In this document: positions 57,732-64,000 of the stretch, piece after piece | Layout: each line of letters starts with the position of its first letter | How positions within the stretch are numbered: position 1 is the first letter of the stretch | DNA from: Mucilaginibacter pedocola | GTDB lineage: Bacteria; Bacteroidota; Bacteroidia; Sphingobacteriales; Sphingobacteriaceae | Direction: 5' to 3' | Assembly (NCBI RefSeq): GCF_002013915.1 | Contig: NZ_MBTF01000006.1 | Location: 97,083-161,082, forward strand | DNA: 64,000 nt | The notes under the pieces: model-generated | Told to the model about the DNA's origin: nothing | The model's input: the letters and a program-made list of their open reading frames with translations, nothing else | Databases searched by the model: none | Translations under genes and position numbers: made by a program

Positions 57732-59462
57732 ATGCAAACCAGCATTTTGCCCATCATAAGCGAATGCGTTATAGCATTTAACCTGCCGTTGAACCAATAC
57801 ATCACTATTGGCCCCTGCATTGGTATGCTCTCGGGTTATGCTGATAACGAGGTGCCCGAGGGTAAAGATTTTTGGTATACCATCATTCACTCGTCAGACC
57901 TACCCGCTGTGCGCAAGGCTACCACCGAACTGGTAGACGGGCAAACCATCGAACTTAATTACCGCATTTTACCGCCGCATAGTTTAGAGGTGCGGTATAT
58001 AACCGAGCGCCGCAGCATGTATACAGATGCGGTTACCGGTCAGCAAGTGGTACTGAGCATCCTGAATGAACATGCGCCCGATATATTGAATGATGAGGAT
58101 GGTGCGCAGACAGATGCCCTGAAGCGCGAGCAATTCCTGTTATCGCTCATCAACTCGCAAACCAACTTTTTGATGCGCCTCAATAAAACGGGGCATTTCA
58201 CTTTTGTAAATAAACAGTACTGCAAGGTTTTTGGCTACACTGCCGATGAGCTGCTTGGGCATCACTTCACCATTAATACCGCACCCGAAGACCTGGAGCG
58301 CTGCGAACGCGCCTTTAACGAATGCCTTGCAAACCCCGGTAAAATAATACCGCTGGTGCGCGATAAGATGGATAAGAGCGGTGCGCGCCACCCTTCCGAA
58401 TGGGAATTTATTTCGATAGTGAACGAACGGGGAGAGGTTACCGAGATACAGGGCGTGGGGTTGGATATCAGCGAGAAACAGCTTCGCGAAGCCGAGGCAA
58501 AGCGGGCTGCCGAGCAATTGGATAACTTTATAGAGAGTATTACCGATTCGTTTTTGATATTGGATAACGACTGGCGCTTCATCAAAACCAATAAGGCTTT
58601 CGAAAAAATATGCAACCGCACGCAAACTGAGTTGGTGGGTAATTCTATTTGGGACGTGTTCCCGATACTGGTTGGCGGGCAATCGGAAAGGCAGTTTAAG
58701 CTTGCCGCCAAAATGCAACGAACGGTGCAGTATACCGAGTTTGTACCTACATCGGGCTTATGGTTCAGGATAACCGTTTACCCGGCTGCCGAGGGATTAA
58801 CCGTTTTTGTTAAAGATATTACCGAACAGAAGGTTGCCGAAGAAGAGCTTAACCGTACCCGCAATAACCTGGAGGCACTTATAAATAACACTACCGACCT
58901 GATATGGTCCATTGATACTAAGGGGCGGTACATATATATGAACAATGCCTATAAAAATGCCGTTTATAAAGAAGCCGGCATTATACCCGCCACCGGGGAA
59001 GAGGTAATTGTATACGGGCCCGAAAAAGTACGCGAAACATGGACTGAATTTTACCGCCGCGCACTCCATGGCGAAACTTATTCGGTAGTTTACGAGAATA
59101 CGCACTCTATCCCCGGTAGGGCCCTGTATTACGAGGTGAACTTTTACCCCTTGTATGATAATATTGGTGGGGTGGTAGGTTCGGGCTGTTTTGGCAGGGA
59201 GATAACATCGCGCCTCGAATCGGAAAAAGAGATCATCGACCAAAACGAACGCCTGCGCCAGATAGCATCACTAAGCTCGCACGAATTGCGCCGCCCGGTT
59301 GCCAGTATGCTGGGGCTTATTAATGTGATAGATTTTGAGAATTTTAACAACCCCGAAAACCGCGAAGCTATAAACCTGCTGCATGCCGTAAGTAACGAAA
59401 TTGACGAGGTGATACGCACCATTGTTGATAATACCTTTACCGGGCAACAGCGCAACAACTAA
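57732..59462 (+). CDS. Multi-PAS protein ending in a histidine-kinase DHp domain without ATPase domain
   Basis: The 576-residue protein has about four PAS-like domains: 20-115, 135-250 (FLMRLNKTGHFTFVNKQYCKVFGYTADELLGHHF), 265-375 (SFLILDNDWRFIKTNKAFEKICNRTQTELVG) and 380-500 (LIWSIDTKGRYIYMNNAY). A DHp helix pair starts about 505, with His517 in SLSSHELRRPVASMLGL. It ends at residue 576, after the second DHp helix; no HATPase_c N, G1 or G2 box follows in any frame. It is likely a cytoplasmic receiver or docking protein rather than a working kinase. rpsP is divergent upstream. Confidence 0.88.
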   Translation: MQTSILPIISECVIAFNLPLNQYITIGPCIGMLSGYADNEVPEGKDFWYTIIHSSDLPAVRKATTELVDGQTIELNYRILPPHSLEVRYITERRSMYTDAVTGQQVVLSILNEHAPDILNDEDGAQTDALKREQFLLSLINSQTNFLMRLNKTGHFTFVNKQYCKVFGYTADELLGHHFTINTAPEDLERCERAFNECLANPGKIIPLVRDKMDKSGARHPSEWEFISIVNERGEVTEIQGVGLDISEKQLREAEAKRAAEQLDNFIESITDSFLILDNDWRFIKTNKAFEKICNRTQTELVGNSIWDVFPILVGGQSERQFKLAAKMQRTVQYTEFVPTSGLWFRITVYPAAEGLTVFVKDITEQKVAEEELNRTRNNLEALINNTTDLIWSIDTKGRYIYMNNAYKNAVYKEAGIIPATGEEVIVYGPEKVRETWTEFYRRALHGETYSVVYENTHSIPGRALYYEVNFYPLYDNIGGVVGSGCFGREITSRLESEKEIIDQNERLRQIASLSSHELRRPVASMLGLINVIDFENFNNPENREAINLLHAVSNEIDEVIRTIVDNTFTGQQRNN

Positions 59463-59631
59463 GCATTGGGCGGCAGCCGGTTAAGCCTAAAAATATTTCC
59501 TTATTTTTTTGTAACAAGTGTAATTGCCAATAATCATATGTAACGCTATACAGCCAAGGTCTCATAAAGCTGTAAGTTATTGTGAGGAGCCCGCACCTTA
59601 AGGGCCCCGGTAAATTAATCAAAAACAAAAA

Positions 59632-61527
59632 ATGTCTGATTCTATTTCAATTCTCCAATTCTGGTGGGTATTGCCGCTGGCTGCTGCCCTGTTGATGTAC
59701 AAATTTGTACTTCAGGTTTTCTTTGGTATGATCATCGTTCCGGATGACCGTATTGGTTTGGTTGTTAAGAAATTCTCGCTTTATGGCGCAACGCGGCTGC
59801 CCGATGGCCGCATTATAGCCATACATGGCGAAGCCGGTATGCAGGCCAAGCCGCTTGCGCCGGGTTTGTACTGGCGTATGTGGCCCTGGCAGTATGCCAT
59901 TACCATGGAGCATTTTACCGTTATCCCGCAGGATAAACTGGGGCTGGTAAAAGCTAAAGACGGTGCACCCATGGATATTGGCCGTGTACTGGGCCGCCCG
60001 GTAGACTGCGATAAATTCCAGGATGCGCAAGCCTTCCTCGAAAACAAAGGGCAAAAAGGCCCGCAAGCCGCCTTCCTTACACCGGGTAGTTACCGTATCA
60101 ATACCTATCTGTTCGAGATAGAGATGGTGCCTATCACCCGTATTCAGGAAAACAAGGTGGGCATTGTAACCACATTGGATGGCGAGCCGCTTGATAAAGG
60201 CGAAATTGCCGGTGGTTCGGTACCGGGGCACCGTAACTATCAGGATCCTATGGCCTTTATCCAGTCGGGTGGTAAAAAAGGCTTGCAGGAAGACGTGATA
60301 CTGGCAGGTACCTATTACCTTAACCCATGGTTCGCCATTGTGGAGCAGGTAGAGATGGTGCACATTCACATCGGTTACGTAGGCGTAGTTAACTCCTTTG
60401 TGGGCCCCGAAGGTATAGATACCAGCGGCGTAGGCTTTACCCACGGTAACATTGTAAAGAAATTTGAAAAGGGTGTTTGGGACGAACCGCTGGACCCGGG
60501 CAAGCACCCCGTAAATATTTATACGCACACGGTAGAAATTGTGCCTACCACCAACATCGTACTAAACTGGGCAAACAGCCGCACCGAATCGCACGAGCTG
60601 GATAAGAACCTGTGTACGATCAGCGTAAGGTCGTCTGATGGTTTTACCTTCAACCTCGATGTGTCGCAAATTATCCATATCCCGCGTAACGAAGCGCCAA
60701 AGGTTATCGCCCGTTTCGGTAACATGAAAAACCTGGTATCGCAGGTGCTGGAGCCTACCATTGCCAACTACTTCCGTAACTCGGCACAAAAAAGTGGTGT
60801 TATCGAGTTCTTAACCAACCGTTCGCAAAGGCAGGAAGATGCCCGTGCCCAAATTGGCAAAGTACTGGCAGACTATAACGTAGAAGGTGTAGATACGCTG
60901 ATAGGCGACATTGTGCCTCCCGAAGCATTGATGCGTACCCTTACCGACCGTAAAATTGCCGAGCAGGAACGCGTTACTTACGAGATACAAAAGAGTGCAC
61001 AAATAGAGCGTAAGGAATTTGAAAGCGCTAAAGCCGGTGCCGATATGCAGCCCGAGGTTGTAAAATCTACCCGCCAGGTGGAGATAAACACCCAAATGGC
61101 AGCCTCAAAAGTTGCTGCCGCAAAAGGTGACGCCGAAGCACGTATTATTAATGCTAAGGCTGATGCCGAGAACAAAACCATTATTGCCAAGGCAGATGCC
61201 GAAGCCAAAACTATTAACGCCAAAGCCGATGCTGCTGCAACCGAAGTGAATGGTAGCGCCGAAGCCGGTAAAATTAAAGCGATAGGTTTGGCAGAAGCCG
61301 AAGTAACCAAACAGAAAACCGAAGCCATGGGTACTGAGCAATATGCTATTGTGCGCGTAGCCGAAGCTTTGGCCAGCAACGGTGTAAAACTGGTGCCCGA
61401 AATTTTGGTAAGCGGAAAAGATGGCGGCAGCAACGGTATGATAGATGCCCTTATAGGCAACGAGATGCTGAAAAAACTGCAACGCGAAAGCACAGCAAGC
61501 AGCAAATCTGCACAGGATATAGAATAA
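59632..61527 (+). CDS. Flotillin-like SPFH domain protein
   Basis: The 631-residue protein has an N-terminal membrane segment (FWWVLPLAAALLMYKFVLQVFFGMI), an extended SPFH/Band-7 region to about 440 (IVPDDRIGLVVKKFSLYG, YRINTYLFEIEMVPITRIQENKVGIVTTLDG, VGVVNSFVGPEG, DGFTFNLDVSQIIHIPRNEAPKVIARFG) and a long Ala/Glu/Lys coiled coil at about 445-590, with repeats of an INAKADAE-like octad. It ends GLAEAEVTKQKTEAMG and a short polar tail. Such scaffolds organise membrane domains. No NfeD partner is adjacent. Confidence 0.93.
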   Translation: MSDSISILQFWWVLPLAAALLMYKFVLQVFFGMIIVPDDRIGLVVKKFSLYGATRLPDGRIIAIHGEAGMQAKPLAPGLYWRMWPWQYAITMEHFTVIPQDKLGLVKAKDGAPMDIGRVLGRPVDCDKFQDAQAFLENKGQKGPQAAFLTPGSYRINTYLFEIEMVPITRIQENKVGIVTTLDGEPLDKGEIAGGSVPGHRNYQDPMAFIQSGGKKGLQEDVILAGTYYLNPWFAIVEQVEMVHIHIGYVGVVNSFVGPEGIDTSGVGFTHGNIVKKFEKGVWDEPLDPGKHPVNIYTHTVEIVPTTNIVLNWANSRTESHELDKNLCTISVRSSDGFTFNLDVSQIIHIPRNEAPKVIARFGNMKNLVSQVLEPTIANYFRNSAQKSGVIEFLTNRSQRQEDARAQIGKVLADYNVEGVDTLIGDIVPPEALMRTLTDRKIAEQERVTYEIQKSAQIERKEFESAKAGADMQPEVVKSTRQVEINTQMAASKVAAAKGDAEARIINAKADAENKTIIAKADAEAKTINAKADAAATEVNGSAEAGKIKAIGLAEAEVTKQKTEAMGTEQYAIVRVAEALASNGVKLVPEILVSGKDGGSNGMIDALIGNEMLKKLQRESTASSKSAQDIE

Positions 61528-61556
61528 TAATACACCTAAACCATATCACACACACC

Positions 61557-61590
61557 AAGGAGTGCCGGCAAACCGGTGCTCCTTTTTTTG
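61557..61590. terminator. Terminator after the flotillin gene
   Basis: AAGGAGTGCCGG (61557-61568) pairs with CCGGTGCTCCTT (61573-61584) around CAAA, with two G-T pairs, then T7. It lies 30 bp after the stop codon. Confidence 0.9.
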
Positions 61591-61692
61591 TTCACCCCGC
61601 CCCGCTTACATAGCCGGAATGCCGTTGTGCCGAAGATTTCTCTTCGCACCTCGCACCTGCCTTGCTACTGCTCATCGAAATGACATCGGGAA

Positions 61693-63069
61693 TTAATTAC
61701 CCGGCGCATTTGCCAATATCCTTATCTCCTTAGGGTAATAATTATTAATACGGTTAGGCAGCAATTTCGCCCAGCCCAGGGCAAGCCCCTCGTATTCCAT
61801 CAGGCTCCAGCCTTTATCGGCTATTGTTATATCTATATTATCGCGGCGCAGGTACTGTATCGCCTGGTCCTTATTTAAAGGAGTAGTTAAAAACTCATCT
61901 TTATTAATAATAAGGCTTTGCGCCAGTTCATGGTCGGGTATCAAATCGCGCCCCGCCAGTTTACCAATACGCACGCCCGACTTTTTGATATAAAGGTGGC
62001 GGTGCAGTGCGTTTAGGCTCTCCTTATGTTCGCGGTTTATGGCAAGCCAATCTTCAGCAACCTTAAACAGGTAAAAATCTTCCGGGCTATTCAGGTATGT
62101 TTTTATCTGCTCTATCTCCTTCATTGGCAGTTTTTGCTGCGCATTGCTTTTATAATTACTGCCGCCGCTGTTTTCGCGCTTGCGCAGGCAGGCAGCAAAT
62201 AACCCTTCGCCCAAAACCTGCCCCGGGTAAAAGCGGTAGCCCCATGCTTTTTGCTGCGGCGATTCGGTTTCTACTATCCCCCACTCCTTATATATAGGTA
62301 TACGTACGCTCTCCATATCAAACTCGGCGCACAGCCAATCCAGTATATCCTCGTTCTCCTGGTGCGAGTAACTGCAGGTGCTATATATAAGGTAGCCGTC
62401 TTCTGCTATGGCGGGGTAAACGTCGGCAAGTATGCGTTCCTGTCGTTGGTGGCAAAGGTTCACGTTGGCTTCGCTCCATTCGTTCATGGCGGCGGGGTCT
62501 TTCCTGAACATGCCCGAACCCGAGCAAGGCGCATCAACCAATACTACATCAAAGAAACCTTTTATGGCAGAGAAGTCGCGCGGGTCGTTATTAGTAACTA
62601 TAGTGTTCGATGTTCCCCAGCGGGTGAGGTTATCTGTTAATATAGGTACGCGGGTTTTAATAATTTCGTTTGCCACCAATAGGTCCGCAGGCTCCAGAGC
62701 CGAATTAAGCAACGTGCTTTTACCTCCCGGGGCAGCGCAAAGGTCTAATACCTTAATCGGTTCTTCCTTATCAGGGCGTATAGTTTGCAGGATATGGGCA
62801 ATGAACATAGAAGATGCTTCTTGCACATAATATGCCCCGGCATGAAACAAAGGGTCGAAAGTAAAGGAGGGTCGTATATTAATATAGCGTCCTTCGGCAC
62901 ACCAGGCAACCTGTCCGTCCGTTTTTAGGGGCGACAGTTTAAAAGGGTTGAGCCGGACAGAGGTAATCGACGTATTATTTTGGTGTGCTTCTATAAAAGA
63001 AGCCTCGTTGAAACCCGGTTCGGTAGCCAGTTGTTCTAAAAAGTGTGGTGGAAAAGCGTAATTATCCAT
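61693..63069 (-). CDS. rRNA cytosine-C5-methyltransferase, RsmF/NOL1-NOP2-Sun family
   Basis: The 458-residue enzyme methylates cytosine C5 in rRNA. It has the SAM site KVLDLCAAPGGKST (about 122-135), motif IV DAPCSGSGMFRKD with Cys182, motif VI STCSYSHQENED with Cys232 (the two catalytic cysteines) and a C-terminal PUA-like RsmF domain (VRIGKLAGRDLIPDHELAQSL, ALGWAKLLPNRINNYYPKEIRIL). The ATG at 63069 fits family starts (MDNYAFPPHFLEQL); a longer in-frame start at 63156 is possible. Bacterial RsmF acts on 16S C1407. Upstream on the other strand lies the rRNA promoter region. Confidence 0.95.
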   Translation of the reverse strand: MDNYAFPPHFLEQLATEPGFNEASFIEAHQNNTSITSVRLNPFKLSPLKTDGQVAWCAEGRYINIRPSFTFDPLFHAGAYYVQEASSMFIAHILQTIRPDKEEPIKVLDLCAAPGGKSTLLNSALEPADLLVANEIIKTRVPILTDNLTRWGTSNTIVTNNDPRDFSAIKGFFDVVLVDAPCSGSGMFRKDPAAMNEWSEANVNLCHQRQERILADVYPAIAEDGYLIYSTCSYSHQENEDILDWLCAEFDMESVRIPIYKEWGIVETESPQQKAWGYRFYPGQVLGEGLFAACLRKRENSGGSNYKSNAQQKLPMKEIEQIKTYLNSPEDFYLFKVAEDWLAINREHKESLNALHRHLYIKKSGVRIGKLAGRDLIPDHELAQSLIINKDEFLTTPLNKDQAIQYLRRDNIDITIADKGWSLMEYEGLALGWAKLLPNRINNYYPKEIRILANAPGN

Positions 63070-63287
63070 ATCAGTTTCAAACTTACGCAAAAAATATTCG
63101 GGCGTTTGGGCAGTTTTGGGAAGAATTTTGCTTCGCGATGTAATGGTTACGCGCATTTTAAGCGTTTGTAAACTTGCCCGTTTTGAGGCTTAGTGTACCA
63201 AATGGGTGTTGCAACCCATACCATGGAGCCTTGGTTTTATTTAGCTTTCAATGAGTTATAAAATTGTTTTAATTATTTGAAATTTCT

Positions 63288-63320
63288 TTTGGGCCGAAAG
63301 GGCCTTTCTCCTTACATTTG
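63288..63320 (+). promoter_or_regulatory. rRNA promoter 1 (most distal)
   Basis: TTTG (63288-63291) and TACATTTG (63313-63320) are 21 nt apart, matching the Bacteroidota pattern. Confidence 0.6.
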
Positions 63321-63399
63321 TATCCGCTCAAACGAAAAGGGCGTTGTTTTTTGAACATCAGGCAGATAGAAAAAAGTTAAAGAAAAGTGAGTTTTTCAC

Positions 63400-63430
63400 T
63401 TGATATGAAACTAAATAATCTGCACCTTTG
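63400..63430 (+). promoter_or_regulatory. rRNA promoter 2
   Basis: TTG (63400-63402) and CACCTTTG (63423-63430), 20 nt apart, are followed by GCAGCCCGCAAGACC, which is repeated after promoter 3. Confidence 0.6.
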
Positions 63431-63503
63431 CAGCCCGCAAGACCGAAAGGAAAGCGGGTAGTACATTGAAGGGAAAGCAAACGAAAAAATTTAAAAAATA
63501 AAG

Positions 63504-63536
63504 TTTGCGAGTGAAGATAAAAATTCGCTACCTTTG
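63504..63536 (+). promoter_or_regulatory. rRNA promoter 3
   Basis: TTTG (63504-63507) and TACCTTTG (63529-63536), 21 nt apart, exact consensus. GCAGCCCGCAAAAGCCG follows, nearly as after promoter 2. Confidence 0.75.
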
Positions 63537-63607
63537 CAGCCCGCAAAAGCCGAGAGGTTGAGTGGGAAAAGAAGGAAAAAGAAGCCAAAAATTATTTGAA
63601 AATAAAT

Positions 63608-63638
63608 TTTGGAAAATAGAAAAAAGCTTCTACCTTTG
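63608..63638 (+). promoter_or_regulatory. rRNA promoter 4 (proximal)
   Basis: TTTG (63608-63611) and TACCTTTG (63631-63638), 19 nt apart, exact consensus. It lies about 310 bp before the 16S start. Confidence 0.75.
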
Positions 63639-63946
63639 CAGTCCCAAAACGAGGGAGCGGAAACGCGGAAAAACGTTAAGAAGCCGAGAGCAATTCGAGG
63701 TTAAAAAAGATTGAAAGTTTAAAGTGTTGAAAGGCACAAAAACATAAAACAGGCGCCTGCGACGGGTTAGCCGATAAAGTTCTTAAAGAGACAGGAAGAC
63801 AATAAAAATGCAGCGTAACAACCGCGAGGTGGTTATAGCTAAAAAGAAAGAAGCTTGAAGATTAGAGGGGCTTTGTAAGAGAATATTTTTTTTACAAGTT
63901 TCTATTGATTGAGTTTAATAGGGCTTGGATTTGAACAACACATTAT
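63639..63946 (+). other. Transcribed leader of the rRNA operon
   Basis: No ORF is seen. The leader is A-rich and has the stretch CAACCGCGAGGTGGTTATAGC (63818-63839) and GGGGCTTTGTAAGAGAATAT before the 16S start, which may hold box-type antitermination and processing signals. I cannot assign them. Confidence 0.4.

Positions 63947-64000
<54 letters not shown>

Noticed and set aside
59463..59631. A frameshifted ATPase domain after the PAS/DHp protein
   Set aside because: The 170 bp between its stop and the flotillin gene code for nothing like a HATPase_c in any frame and are too short for it.
59647..60528. 293-codon minus-strand ORF
   Set aside because: It is antisense to the flotillin gene and shows only the mirrored codon pattern of that gene.

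Overview
The window is a chromosomal segment of a Bacteroidota bacterium, most likely of the family Sphingobacteriaceae (Mucilaginibacter- or Pedobacter-like). The signs are a SusC/SusD pair, a gliding-motility type C-terminal sorting domain, TPR-fused NarL-type histidine kinases, many secreted glycan-acting proteins, AT-rich promoters of the form TTTG-N19-21-TAnnTTTG (clearest before metG, rpsP and the rRNA operon), and few Shine-Dalgarno sequences. There is no phage, transposase or CRISPR array. Most of the window is ordinary chromosome with accessory islands.

Layout. 1-1.9 kb: PadR regulator plus PspC membrane protein (cut by the left edge). 2.0-7.9 kb: SusC, SusD and a DUF1735 lipoprotein, ending in a strong terminator. 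8.1-17.8 kb: DoxX protein, LD-carboxypeptidase, metG, tRNA-Arg(CCT), a membrane phosphoesterase, then a redox/electrophile group (ABM monooxygenase, DJ-1/PfpI protein, Crp-like regulator, AzoR with a divergent HxlR regulator) and rlmF. 17.9-26.3 kb: a secreted Ig-like protein with a CHU_C sorting tail, a histone H1-like protein, DUF47, a TPR histidine kinase, a GlxA-type AraC regulator and a VOC/SRPBCC/VOC/DoxX operon. 26.5-44.4 kb: glycan and sugar oxidation (GH20, GH43, exported Gfo/Idh oxidoreductase, DUF1080 protein, GMC oxidoreductase with its small subunit, exported TIM-barrel epimerase), mixed with an S41 peptidase-CBM fusion, a TPR kinase with a response regulator, a Band-7-like lipoprotein, an OMPLA-like protein and an RhlE-type helicase. 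44.8-52.4 kb: a lipid-modification cluster (DUF1475, DUF1295, CNMT-like methyltransferase, esterase, COG2907 flavoprotein, DUF1365, CFA synthase). 52.7-63.1 kb: RibD-like reductase, LutB, tandem paralogous lipoproteins, rimM-rpsP, a PAS protein with a lone DHp domain, a flotillin and an RsmF-like methyltransferase. The right edge holds four tandem promoters and the first 54 bases of a 16S rRNA gene.

Two gene sets look like working systems. One is a set of exported proteins suited to 3-keto-glycoside chemistry: a GMC/Gluconate_2-dh3 dehydrogenase would oxidise a sugar at C3 and the DUF1080 protein would cleave the keto-glycoside, with the Gfo/Idh and TIM-barrel proteins as possible accessory enzymes. 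The other is the lipid cluster, whose content (two CFA-like methyltransferases, a flavoprotein desaturase-like enzyme, DUF1365, DUF1295) matches gene sets linked elsewhere to cyclopropane or methylated/furan fatty acids.

The intergenic DNA is rich in palindromic elements: two inverted copies of a 174-182 bp element that fill convergent gene junctions, a 152 bp element with 23 bp perfect terminal inverted repeats, other REP-like clusters, and near-perfect regulator operators for PadR and HxlR.
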